Assembly (NCBI RefSeq): GCF_902833225.1
Contig: NZ_CADFEI010000014.1
Location: forward strand, 159,880 to 223,879
Reading direction: 5' to 3'
Source of the DNA: Burkholderia sp. BCC1644
GTDB taxonomy: Bacteria > Pseudomonadota > Gammaproteobacteria > Burkholderiales > Burkholderiaceae
Length of the DNA: 64,000 nt
Shown here: positions 24,034 through 32,067 of the stretch, piece after piece
Numbering within the stretch: position 1 is the first letter of the stretch
How the letters are laid out: every line of letters begins with the position of its first letter
The notes under the pieces: model-generated
Told to the model about the DNA's origin: nothing
Seen by the model: only the letters and a program-made list of their open reading frames with translations
Databases searched by the model: none
Program-made: the position numbers and the translations under genes

Positions 24034-25380
24034 TTACAGAAACCACCGATACTCCCGCGCGCCGATCTCGTTGCGAAAATCCAGCTCCTCCTGCCGCTTG
24101 TTCTCGCAATACACCATCACGAACTCGCTGCCGAGCCCGTCGCGCACGGCCGCATGATCCTGCATCTCGGCGACGGCCGACAGCATCTCCTTCGGAAAAT
24201 CGATCCCGCTGCCGCGATCCTCGTTGAGCGGCGCGATCGGCTCGAGCTTCGCGTCGAGCCCGTGCTCCATCCCGGTGAGAATCGCCGCAAGCACGAGATA
24301 CGGGTTCGCGTCCGCACTCGCGAGCCGGTGCTCGATCCGCAGGTTGCGCGCGTCCGACTCGGGAATCCGGATGCACGCGTCGCGATCCTCGAAGCCCCAG
24401 CTTGCGCGGCTCGCCGCATTCACCATCGATCCGTAACGCCGGAACGCATTGTGATTCGGCGCGAACACGGGCATGCAATGCGGCAGCAGTGCAAGGCATC
24501 CGGCCACCGCGTGCCGCAGCGGCCGCTGCCCGTCCGCCGCCAGCAGGTTGCGCCCGGCTTCGTCGTAGAGGCTCACGTGCACATGCATCCCGCTGCCCGG
24601 CGCATGCAGGTACGGCTTGCCCATGAAACTCGCACGATAGCCGTGCTGCAACGCGACGCCGCGCGTGCTGCGGCAGAACAGCGCCGACCAGTCGGCCGCG
24701 CGCAGCCCGTCGTCGCAATGGCCGAAGTTGATCTCGAACTGACCGGGCCCGAGCTCGGCCGTGATCACGGTCGCGTCGATCCCCTGCGCGCACGCGACGT
24801 CGACCATCTCGTGCAGCACGTCGGAGAAGCGCGACAGCCGCTCGATATGCATGTTCGGCTGATCGTCTCGATCGTCGGACAGGCGGTCGCGCGGATACTG
24901 CGGCATCCCTTCCGCGAGCTGCGCGGCGAACAGGTAGAACTCGAGCTCGAACGCGACGACCGGCCGGATGCCGCGCCGCGCGAGCCGCTTCAGCACGCGC
25001 GCGAGCACCTCGCGCGGCTCGAACTCGACCGGCGAATCGGTGCCGTCGGTCGTGATCAGCATCTGGCCGAGCGGCTGCTTCTCCCAGGTCACCGGCTTCA
25101 GCGTGCCGGGGATCAGCCGGCGCACGGCGTCCGGGTCGCCGTCGTTGAAGCAGTAGTCGCCGATCTTGTAGAGCCCGCCCTGCGTGCCGAGCAGGATGCA
25201 ATTCTGCGGCAGCTTCAGCAGCGAGCCGGCCGCGACCTTTTCGAGCGCATCGATCGGGTAGCGCTTGCCGTAGAAGTGTCCGGGCAGGTCGAGGCAGATC
25301 AGGTCGACATAACGGATCTCGGGGTGCGCCTGCCGGAATGCGCGGACCTCATCGACCAGCGCGGGAACGACGTCAGCCAT
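24034..25380 (-). CDS. puuA: Glutamine synthetase family protein, gamma-glutamylputrescine synthetase-like
   Basis: A 448-residue enzyme with the glutamine synthetase fold. PuuA-type enzymes attach glutamate to putrescine or related amines with ATP, the first step of the gamma-glutamylated polyamine degradation path. Visible signatures are VITAELGPGQFEINFGHCDD, KPYLHAPGSGMHVHVS (ATP-binding) and the catalytic-loop region RIEHRLASADANPYLVLA. It is shorter at the N-terminus than the housekeeping GlnA and lacks the adenylylation tyrosine motif region. It is third in a minus-strand set with a cupin regulator and a PuuB-like oxidase, which supports the polyamine assignment. No PuuC or PuuD is nearby. 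Confidence 0.8.
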   Translation of the reverse strand: MADVVPALVDEVRAFRQAHPEIRYVDLICLDLPGHFYGKRYPIDALEKVAAGSLLKLPQNCILLGTQGGLYKIGDYCFNDGDPDAVRRLIPGTLKPVTWEKQPLGQMLITTDGTDSPVEFEPREVLARVLKRLARRGIRPVVAFELEFYLFAAQLAEGMPQYPRDRLSDDRDDQPNMHIERLSRFSDVLHEMVDVACAQGIDATVITAELGPGQFEINFGHCDDGLRAADWSALFCRSTRGVALQHGYRASFMGKPYLHAPGSGMHVHVSLYDEAGRNLLAADGQRPLRHAVAGCLALLPHCMPVFAPNHNAFRRYGSMVNAASRASWGFEDRDACIRIPESDARNLRIEHRLASADANPYLVLAAILTGMEHGLDAKLEPIAPLNEDRGSGIDFPKEMLSAVAEMQDHAAVRDGLGSEFVMVYCENKRQEELDFRNEIGAREYRWFL

Positions 25381-25490
25381 GTCTCATCCTTTCCATGTCT
25401 TGGTATGGCGGTGCCGCAATGCGGCGAACCGGATTCGTGCGGCACGCCTGACGACGCACACCGCATTTCACTCAGTACTGCAAACAGGCT

Positions 25491-25526
25491 GCGTGGCGCG
25501 CCGGCCTTCGGCACTGCGCGCCACGC
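25491..25526 (-). terminator. 11-bp hairpin between cupin regulator and puuA-like gene
   Basis: GCGTGGCGCGC (25491-25501) pairs perfectly with GCGCGCCACGC (25516-25526), 14-base loop. On the minus strand it begins 8 bases after the regulator's stop codon and lies 110 bases before the puuA-like start. It could end or attenuate the upstream transcript, or protect mRNA ends. No T-tract. Confidence 0.5.
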
Positions 25527-25533
25527 CGACAAC

Positions 25534-26091
25534 TCAGGTGAATACCCAGATCACGCGCGTCGGCGCGTCGGTCAGGTTGGCGTAACGGAAGCGCTTGTGC
25601 GCGGGAAGCTGGAATGCATCGTTCGGGCCGAGCGTGACGGGCGTGTCGTCGCCGTCGACCCAGATCGTCAGCTCTCCTTCGAGAACGAAGCCGCCCTGCT
25701 CGTCGCTGTCGTCGACCGGCCGCTCGCCGCTGCTCGCGCCCGGCGCGAGATGGCTCTCGAGAATCGAGAAGCGCGCACGCATGTTCGGCGACACGAGGAT
25801 GTCGGTAATGCCGGCCGCGTAATACACGGTGCGCCGTTCGTCGGGCCGCGTGACCCACGGCACGCTGCGCGGCTTGCTCAGGCTGTAGAAATACGTGGTC
25901 GGCACGCCGAGCGCCTCGCCGATCGCGGTGAGATCCGCGACCGTCGGGCGCGACAGCCCGCGCTCGACTTGCGACAGAAAGCCGACCGAGCGGCCGATCC
26001 GTTCGGCAAGATCGTTGAGCGTGACCTTGCGATGCTTGCGCAGGTCGCGGATCAGGATCGCCAGACTTTCTATCTCTTCCTGTTCGTTCAT
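25534..26091 (-). CDS. HTH-XRE/cupin transcriptional regulator (PuuR-like)
   Basis: A 185-residue regulator. Residues about 12-70 are an XRE helix-turn-helix (LRKHRKVTLNDLAERIGRSV, FLSQVERGLSRPTVADL), and residues about 105-185 a cupin effector domain (EQGGFVLEGELTIWVDGDD, NDAFQLPAHKRFRYANLTD). This architecture matches PuuR and related repressors of polyamine catabolism. It lies between the puuB-like gene (17 bases upstream) and the puuA-like gene. The nested palindromes upstream of the puuB-like gene are its likely operator. Confidence 0.85.
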   Translation of the reverse strand: MNEQEEIESLAILIRDLRKHRKVTLNDLAERIGRSVGFLSQVERGLSRPTVADLTAIGEALGVPTTYFYSLSKPRSVPWVTRPDERRTVYYAAGITDILVSPNMRARFSILESHLAPGASSGERPVDDSDEQGGFVLEGELTIWVDGDDTPVTLGPNDAFQLPAHKRFRYANLTDAPTRVIWVFT

Positions 26092-26107
26092 GACGGGTTC
26101 CGGTGGG

Positions 26108-27397
26108 TCAGACGGTATCGCGCAAACGGTACCAGGCCTTGCCGATCGCTTCCAGCGGCGCGGCGAGCCGGTCGCCGCCCGGGAAACGCGGATTGCGGAT
26201 GCGCTGGTACTGCGCGAGCAGGCGTTCGTCGCCGAGCACGGCGTCGGCCACCGCGCGCGCGCCGGCGAGCGTCGGCAGCACGCCGTGCCCCGAAAAGCCC
26301 TGCAGCCAGAAGCGCTGCCCGTGGCGGCCGATGTCCGGCGTGCGGCGCATGCTGATGTCGATGTGTCCGCCCCACGCGTAGTCGAGCGGCACGCCGGCCA
26401 GCTGCGGGAACACGCGCTCGAGATGCGGTCGCGTCGCCGCCGCGATATCGGTGGGAATGCCGCCGAGGTACGTACAGCCGCCGCCGAACAGCAGACGGTT
26501 GTCGGGGCTCAGGCGAAAGTAGTCGGGCACGAACTGGTTGTCGATCACGCAACTGTTCTGCGGCAGTAGCGCCCGCGCGACGTCGGGCGCAAGCGGCGCG
26601 GTCGCGACCTGGTACGTGCCGACCGGCAGCAGCCGGCGCGCGAGATCGCGATCGAGCCGGTCGACGTACGCGTTGCACGCCAGCACGAGCACGTCGGCAC
26701 GCACTTCGCCGCGCGCCGTGCGCGCGACGTAGCCGCTGGCCGTCTCGCGGCAGTCGAGCACGCGGCTCTGTTCGAAGATGCGGCCGCCCGCGCGCTCGAT
26801 CGTCTGCGCGAGGCCGAGCGCGAGCTTCAGCGGGTTCAGGTGGCCGGCCTCGGGATCGTGCAGTGCCGCGAGATAGCGCGTGCCGCCGATCCACTCGGGC
26901 ATCTCGTCACGGCCGATCACGCGCAGCCGGTCGTAGCCCCAGCGCTCGGCCGCCTCGTCGCGCGCCTGCGCGAGCATCGCGACGCGGCGCGGCCGCACCG
27001 CGGCCCACAGGCTGCCCGGCCGGTAGTCGATGTCGAAACCGTGCCGCACCGGCAGTTCGCGCACTTCGGCCGCCGCCCAGCGCATGCTGTCCCACAGCAG
27101 GCGCGCGCCGTCGCGGCCAAGCGAATCCTCGAGCGGCTGCATGTCGCACGACCAGCCGAGCAGCGCCTGTCCGCCGTTGCGGCCCGACGCGGCCCATGCG
27201 ACGCGGCTCGCTTCGAGCATGACCACGCGCTTGCCGGCGAGCGCAAGGCGCAACGCCGTATGCAGCCCGCTGAAGCCCGCGCCGACAACGAGCACGTCGG
27301 CGTCGATGCGTTCGTCCAGTTCCGGACGATGCGGGATCGGCGCCGGGTAGGTGCCGGCGTAGTAGCTTGCGACGTGACGGTCGGACTGCACGAACAT
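26108..27397 (-). CDS. puuB: FAD-dependent gamma-glutamylputrescine oxidase-like protein
   Basis: A 429-residue DAO-family flavoenzyme. PuuB-type enzymes oxidise gamma-glutamylputrescine to the aldehyde with release of ammonia and hydrogen peroxide. The FAD motif DVLVVGAGFSGLHTALRLA lies near residue 35; NGGQALLGWSCDMQPLE and the C-terminal YAWGGHIDISMRRTPDIG and GFSGHGVLPTLAGARAVAD are conserved in the PuuB/OrdL group. I chose ATG 27397 (MFVQSDRHVASYYAGTYP), which has GGGAG eight bases before it; the frame is open a further 12 codons into the operator. First gene of the putative puu operon. Confidence 0.82.
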   Translation of the reverse strand: MFVQSDRHVASYYAGTYPAPIPHRPELDERIDADVLVVGAGFSGLHTALRLALAGKRVVMLEASRVAWAASGRNGGQALLGWSCDMQPLEDSLGRDGARLLWDSMRWAAAEVRELPVRHGFDIDYRPGSLWAAVRPRRVAMLAQARDEAAERWGYDRLRVIGRDEMPEWIGGTRYLAALHDPEAGHLNPLKLALGLAQTIERAGGRIFEQSRVLDCRETASGYVARTARGEVRADVLVLACNAYVDRLDRDLARRLLPVGTYQVATAPLAPDVARALLPQNSCVIDNQFVPDYFRLSPDNRLLFGGGCTYLGGIPTDIAAATRPHLERVFPQLAGVPLDYAWGGHIDISMRRTPDIGRHGQRFWLQGFSGHGVLPTLAGARAVADAVLGDERLLAQYQRIRNPRFPGGDRLAAPLEAIGKAWYRLRDTV

Positions 27398-27407
27398 GCG
27401 GACTCCC

Positions 27408-27457
27408 GTGAAATTTTCGCCATGAAATTTCATGAAAAATTAGCACGGCAATTTCAC
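27408..27457. promoter_or_regulatory. Nested palindromic operator upstream of puuB-like gene
   Basis: CATGAAATTTCATG (27421-27434) is a perfect 14-base palindrome. It is flanked by an outer inverted repeat, GTGAAATT (27408-27415) and AATTTCAC (27450-27457). All share the GAAATTTC core, so there are about three related sites in 50 bases, starting 10 bases upstream of the ATG. Binding by the linked cupin repressor is the natural inference. Confidence 0.6.
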
Positions 27458-27979
27458 GCAGGCAAGCGTGTCAGAAATCCGGTCCGATGAACCGGCATGG
27501 CGCCCTGTTTCGGTGGTTTCGGCTCGCGGACGCGATGTCGGCCGCTATCCGAGCCAGGATCGATTGCGCCGGAGTCATCCGCATGAATGGCGGCCGTCCG
27601 TGCCGGAGATCGTTTGAGAAGCCGGGACGTGGGAAAGATGATCGGCCGATCCCGGTGTCGCGCGACGCCCTCGGTGGGCTCGAACGCAGGATCGGCGAAG
27701 GCAGGATCGGGCACGTCGATGCGGCGCACGTGCTCGTCCCGATCCGGGCCGCCACACTGGCGTATGCGGATTTCACACCGCGGATGCAACGGTGCCCGGC
27801 CGGCCGGCGCTCGCGGTGAAGCGGCGCATTCGACGCGGCTCGACGCCCCCTCGGGGATCGGGTGCTCGATGCGCGGCGCATCGGAGGCGGAACGACGGAT
27901 CGACCGCCGGGCCGCCGCCATCGCCGCTCATACCCGGCTGGTTACCCGGCGCCATCGGCACGCACCGGGAAACCAACGC
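27458..27979. other. Gap with no supported gene
   Basis: About 520 bases between the puu operator and the end of the glycine-zipper pseudogene. Open frames exist on both strands but none has a ribosome site, recognisable motif or Burkholderia-like codon pattern. I see no repeat or hairpin worth naming apart from scattered GC-rich inversions. It should hold the promoter region of the puuB-like gene at its left end. Confidence 0.4.
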
Positions 27980-28413
27980 TCAGTCGTTGTGCTTGTTGCG
28001 CTTCTTCTTGTGCTTGTTGCCGTGGTAGTGGTCGTTGGAACGGGAGTTGTTGCGCGACACGTGGCCGCCCAGCGCCGCGCCCGCGCCGCCGCCCACGGCT
28101 GCGCCGACGAGGCCGCCGGCCGTACCGCCCATCGCATTGCCCGCTGCGGCGCCCGCGCCGCCGCCCAGTGCGCCGCCGACAACGGCACCCGTGCGCTCGT
28201 GCTTGTTCGACGTGACCGCACCGCCTGCGCCGCCACCTACCGCGCCGCCGATGACCGTGCCCGTGCTGCCGCCGATCGCATTGCCGACGCCGCGACCGCG
28301 ACGCCGCCCAGCGCGCCGCCCAGTGCGTTGTTCGTGTCGCCCGCCACGGCAGGCAGCGACACCACTGCCGTCGCACCGGCCATCACTGCCATCACACCCA
28401 GTTTCTTCAGCAT
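27980..28413 (-). pseudogene. Glycine-zipper (2TM) envelope protein gene with a frameshift
   Basis: Read from ATG 28413, the product starts with a signal peptide (KKLGVMAVMAGATAVVSLPA) and the first zipper repeats (NALGGALGGVA), then leaves frame near 28291-28302 and stops at a TAG (28237-28239) after 58 residues. One base over, the other frame continues perfectly with glycine-zipper repeats (GNAIGGSTGTVIGGAVGGG, GNAMGGTAGGLVGAAVGG) and a histidine/lysine-rich tail ending KKKRNKHND at 27980. Adding one G in the run GCGGTCGC would restore a protein of about 144 residues. It is either a real inactivating deletion or a sequencing error. Confidence 0.75.
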
Positions 28414-28659
28414 CTGTCTGCCCTTCTGATTTTCGAGATATCGACAGGGGAATTTAGCACCATTCCGTTAAGCCTATCGTAATGAAGCGTTAAATCAGGC
28501 GCTTTCCGGGGCGGCCGTCACGCGCACCGCTTCACCGTCGCGCCGGGCCGCTCTGGCGCCAAGGGTCGGCGAAGAACGCGATCCTGCATTACCATCGGGC
28601 GTCCACCGCGCCTGCCCGCATCCGGCAAGCGGGCCTGCCACCTCTCTCGTCGCGCACCG

Positions 28660-29397
28660 ATGCTCGCTCTCGTCATCCTCGCCGGTCTCTGGGCCGGCCT
28701 GCAGAACACCCTCGCCGGCGGCGGCTCGTTCGTCACGCTGCCCGCGCTGATCGTGTCGGGCATGTCGCCGCTCGCGGCGAACATCACGTCGACGGTCGCG
28801 CTGTTTCCCGCGCAGGTCACGACCGGCTGGGCGAGCCGAAAAATGGTGCGCGGCGCGGGCAAGCTGTCGTTTCGCGCGCTGTTCGTCATCAGCGTGATCG
28901 GCGGTGCGCTCGGCGGGTTGCTGTTGCTGAAAACACCTTCGTCGATCTTCTCGCGCCTCGTGCCGTGGCTCGTGCTGTTCGCGACAATCGTGTTCGCATG
29001 GGGCAGTTTCTTCCGCAAGCAGCGCGAAGGCGCGGCGCACCTCGGCACCGTCCCCGCCGCGATCTCGCAGTTCATGATCGCGATCTACGGCGGCTACTTC
29101 GGCGGCGGGCTCGGCTTCCTGATGATGGCCGTGCTGACGATGGCCGGCCTGTCGCCGCGCAACGCGATGTCGACGAAAAACGCGCTCGCGGGCGTGATGA
29201 ACGCATCGGCCGTCGTGCTGTTCCTGACGTCGCCGCACCTGCACTGGCGCTCGGCGCTTGCGCTCGGTGGCGGCGCGATCGTGGGCGGGCTGCTCGGCAC
29301 GTGGGCGCTGCATCGCGTGAACGAACGCATCCTGCGGATCGGGATCGTCTGCATCGGCGTCGTGCTGACCATCGGGTTGTTCGTCAAGCCGATCTGA
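28660..29397 (+). CDS. TauE/SafE family membrane exporter
   Basis: A 245-residue integral membrane protein with seven to eight hydrophobic segments in two repeats. Characteristic sequences are QNTLAGGGSFVTLPALIVSG and its second-repeat counterpart YGGYFGGGLGFLMMAVLTMA. The family exports sulfite, organosulfonates or related anions across the inner membrane. The gene starts 246 bases upstream-strand of the glycine-zipper pseudogene (divergent) and is followed in the same direction by a LysR gene. Substrate cannot be inferred. Confidence 0.85.
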   Translation: MLALVILAGLWAGLQNTLAGGGSFVTLPALIVSGMSPLAANITSTVALFPAQVTTGWASRKMVRGAGKLSFRALFVISVIGGALGGLLLLKTPSSIFSRLVPWLVLFATIVFAWGSFFRKQREGAAHLGTVPAAISQFMIAIYGGYFGGGLGFLMMAVLTMAGLSPRNAMSTKNALAGVMNASAVVLFLTSPHLHWRSALALGGGAIVGGLLGTWALHRVNERILRIGIVCIGVVLTIGLFVKPI

Positions 29398-29589
29398 CGC
29401 GGAAACGGCCGGCCCCGGCGCACCGGCAACCGCTCCGCGGCCATGGCGTCGCGAACATAGACGCGATATCCGATCCGTTATGAGGTCCGCCGCGCAAGGG
29501 CCGCCGCGGCCGCCTCGGCGATTCGCTCGATTGACGCTCGAAATATCGCTGCGTATACATCGGTGAACGATATCCCCACGGCAGCCGGC

Positions 29590-30531
29590 ATGTCCCGATA
29601 CGTCATCGACGCCCATCTTCTGAAGATTCTTCATACGCTCATCACCGAATCGAGCGTCTCGCGAACCGCTGTCCTGCTCGGGCAATCGCAACCGACCATC
29701 AGCGTCGCGTTGCGACGGCTGCGCGCGATCACCGGCGATCCGCTGCTGGTGCGCAGCGGCAGCCGGATGGTGCCGACCAGTCATGCGCTGACGCTCGTCG
29801 AGCCGCTCGACCAGGCGCTCGCCGGCATCGCGGCCGTGCTGAATCCCGCGAGCACGTTCGATCCCGCCACGACACGCCGCACGTTCCGCATCGGCTCACC
29901 CGACTATCTCGACGTGTTCTTCCTGCCCGCGATCGTCGATGCGTTCAAGCACGAGGCGCCCGGCGCGCGCATCGAGTTCCAGCACCTGATGACGGTGGAC
30001 GGCGGATACGAACACGCGCTCGAAAGCGGCTCGCTCGACCTGGCGGTCGGCAACTGGAGCACGCCTCCGCAGCAACTGCATCTGCAGCCGCTGTGCCGCG
30101 ACGATCTCGTGTGCGTGCTGCGGGACGATCACCCGATCGGGCACGGCCGGCTCACCGCAGACGTCTACCGCGAAGCCGACCATCTCGGCGTGACCACCCA
30201 TCATGCGACCGGGCTCGGCACCATCGACCGCGAACTCGCGCGCGGCGGCCTGTCGAGAAACGTCACGACGACGATGCCCTATTTCGGCATGGCGCCCTAT
30301 GTGCTGATGCGCTCGAACCTGCTGTTCACGACGACGCGCACGCTCGCGATGCACTTCTGCAGCCTGCTGCCGCTGCGCATCGAGCCGATTCCGTGCGCGC
30401 CGCAGGCGTTGATCTACTACCAGCTCTGGCACGACCGCTCGCATCGCAGCGCCGCCGCCGTCTGGTTGCGGCGCCTCGTGTCCGGCGTCGCGAAAAAGCT
30501 GGTGCCCGAAAGCGCAAGCCATCCGCGTTGA
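29590..30531 (+). CDS. LysR-family transcriptional regulator (NodD/LinR-like subgroup)
   Basis: A 313-residue LysR protein. The winged helix is at the N-terminus (LLKILHTLITESSVSRTAVL, GQSQPTISVALRRL, DPLLVRSGSRMVPTSHALTL), and the effector domain follows (FRIGSPDYLDVFFLPAIVDA). I prefer ATG 29590; a GTG at 29563 would add nine residues and neither has a strong ribosome site. The stop is followed after 12 bases by a hairpin that better fits termination of the opposite strand. Confidence 0.85.
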   Translation: MSRYVIDAHLLKILHTLITESSVSRTAVLLGQSQPTISVALRRLRAITGDPLLVRSGSRMVPTSHALTLVEPLDQALAGIAAVLNPASTFDPATTRRTFRIGSPDYLDVFFLPAIVDAFKHEAPGARIEFQHLMTVDGGYEHALESGSLDLAVGNWSTPPQQLHLQPLCRDDLVCVLRDDHPIGHGRLTADVYREADHLGVTTHHATGLGTIDRELARGGLSRNVTTTMPYFGMAPYVLMRSNLLFTTTRTLAMHFCSLLPLRIEPIPCAPQALIYYQLWHDRSHRSAAAVWLRRLVSGVAKKLVPESASHPR

Positions 30532-30542
30532 AAAACAAAAAA

Positions 30543-30564
30543 GCCGCGAGCAAACGCTCGCGGC
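30543..30564 (-). terminator. Intrinsic terminator for the rubredoxin operon (minus strand)
   Basis: GCCGCGAGC (30543-30551) pairs perfectly with GCTCGCGGC (30556-30564) over a 4-base loop. The plus-strand sequence just before it is A-rich (GAAAAACAAAAAA, 30530-30542), so a minus-strand transcript would meet the hairpin followed by a U-rich tract, the classic arrangement. It sits 127 bases past the rubredoxin reductase stop. A second weak hairpin (AAGGCGC 30643-30649 with GCGCCTT 30660-30666) lies between. Confidence 0.7.
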
Positions 30565-30690
30565 AAAGAACGAACGGATCCGCGCAACAATGCGCGGGCC
30601 GCGTCCGCGACAGGGGTCGGTCAGCGAAGAGGCTGCCTGTCGAAGGCGCATCTGGAGAAGCGCCTTGTCAGGATCGGCGCGACGCGCGGG

Positions 30691-31881
30691 CTAATTCGCC
30701 GCGTCGTCGGCCATCGTCTTCAGCAGTGCGGCTTTTTCCGCCGTTGCCGCATCGAGCAGCGCGAAGCCCGTGAGACGTCCGGAATCGGGATCCGCGCAGA
30801 GCGCACGTGTCGCGTGCGGCACGTCGCCGATCCCGACCTCCGTGGTCCAGCGGCCGCCACCGTCCACCGCGACGACCACCGCAGGAATTGCCGGTGTCTT
30901 GACGACGATCGGCATCACCGGAAATGCCACGCGGGTCGGCGTGCCGTGCAGGCACCTCGCAAGCGCGCGGGCCGCGTGCATGATCGGCAGTACATAGGGC
31001 CGGACACGCCCGTCGATCGCCGCACAGTCGCCGAGCGCGTAAATGTCCGGTGCGCTGGTACGGCACCACGCGTCGGTCACGATCCCGTCCGCGACGTCGA
31101 GCCCCGCCTCCTGCGCCAGCGCGATTCTCGGCGCGAGTCCTATCGCCGATATCACGAGGTCGGCCTCGACGTGCCCGCCGTCCGAAAGCGCGAGCCGGTA
31201 CCCGCGCGCCTGGCGGGCAATCGACTGCACGCCCGTGCCGAGCCGCAGGTGCACGCCCGCGTCGCGCAGCGCCTGTCCGAACACGCGCCCGGCCTCTGCC
31301 GGCAGCAGACGCGACAGCGGCGTGTCGGCGGGATCGATCACCGTGACCGTCAGCCCCGCCGCGATCAGGTCGTTCGCGAACTCGCAACCGATGAGCCCCG
31401 CGCCGAGCATCGCGACCGAGCGGCAGTCGCGCAGGCCGCCGTGAAAACGTGCGTAGTCGGCCAGGTCGTTGATCGACAGGACATCGGCCGCGCCATCGCC
31501 TTCGCAACGCACACGCCGCGCGTCCGCACCGGTCGCAAGAACGAGCGCGCGATAACGCTGCACGTCGCCATCGTCGAGCACGATCTCGTGCTTCGCCGAA
31601 TCGATCCGCCGCACGGCGCAGTGCGTCCGGATGGTGGCGCGCAACTGGTCCGCCATCGTCCGCGCGTCGGACATCGCCAGTTGCCCGGGCGTCTTGCGCT
31701 GCGCGAGCGCGTTCGACAGCGCCGGCTTCGAATAGAAGCTGCCGTCGTCGCGGCTGATCATCACGAGCGGCGTGTCGACGTCGAGCTTGCGCCACTCGCG
31801 CGCCACCGTATAGCCGGCGAGGCCCGTGCCGACGATCACGACCGGCTCGCGCCCGTTCACCGAGGTTGCGTTTGCATTCAT
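30691..31881 (-). CDS. Rubredoxin reductase-like FAD/NAD(P)H oxidoreductase
   Basis: A 396-residue flavoprotein of the rubredoxin/ferredoxin reductase group, which passes electrons from NAD(P)H to a small iron protein. FAD motif VVIVGTGLAGYTVAREW near residue 15, NAD-binding motif VAMLGAGLIGCEFANDL near the middle, and DIYALGDCAAIDGRVRP as the second FAD contact. Its ATG overlaps the rubredoxin stop as ATGA. The C-terminal part is shorter than in putidaredoxin reductase and resembles AlkT-type rubredoxin reductases. The upstream Rieske oxygenase gene suggests this pair supplies its electrons. Confidence 0.85.
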   Translation of the reverse strand: MNANATSVNGREPVVIVGTGLAGYTVAREWRKLDVDTPLVMISRDDGSFYSKPALSNALAQRKTPGQLAMSDARTMADQLRATIRTHCAVRRIDSAKHEIVLDDGDVQRYRALVLATGADARRVRCEGDGAADVLSINDLADYARFHGGLRDCRSVAMLGAGLIGCEFANDLIAAGLTVTVIDPADTPLSRLLPAEAGRVFGQALRDAGVHLRLGTGVQSIARQARGYRLALSDGGHVEADLVISAIGLAPRIALAQEAGLDVADGIVTDAWCRTSAPDIYALGDCAAIDGRVRPYVLPIMHAARALARCLHGTPTRVAFPVMPIVVKTPAIPAVVVAVDGGGRWTTEVGIGDVPHATRALCADPDSGRLTGFALLDAATAEKAALLKTMADDAAN

Positions 31882-32048
31882 GCCGGCACCACCTGCATGT
31901 CGAAATCGTGCTTGCCGGTTGCGCAGTCGGGGCACATCCAGTCGTCCGGCACGTCTTCCCAGCGGGTGCCGGGCGCGATCCCGTGCTGCGGCAGGCCTTC
32001 GGCCTCGTCGTATCGAAACCCGCAGATCACGCATTCCCAGATCTTCAT
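31878..32048 (-). CDS. Rubredoxin
   Basis: A 56-residue rubredoxin carrying a single Fe in a four-cysteine site: Cys-6 and Cys-9 (ECVICGF), Cys-39 and Cys-42 (WMCPDCATG). The conserved core DEAEGLPQHGIAPGTRWEDV is intact and of AlkG-2 type length. It lies 19 bases downstream of the Rieske oxygenase gene and overlaps the reductase gene by ATGA, so the three are one transcription unit. Its role is electron transfer from the reductase to an oxygenase. Confidence 0.93.
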   Translation of the reverse strand: MKIWECVICGFRYDEAEGLPQHGIAPGTRWEDVPDDWMCPDCATGKHDFDMQVVPA

Positions 32049-32067
32049 CGTCTCTCCCGTGCGCGGC

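Noticed and set aside
27487..27819. 110-codon plus-strand frame in the gap after the puu operator
   Set aside because: No ribosome site, no recognisable motif, and neighbouring frames on the opposite strand are equally open.
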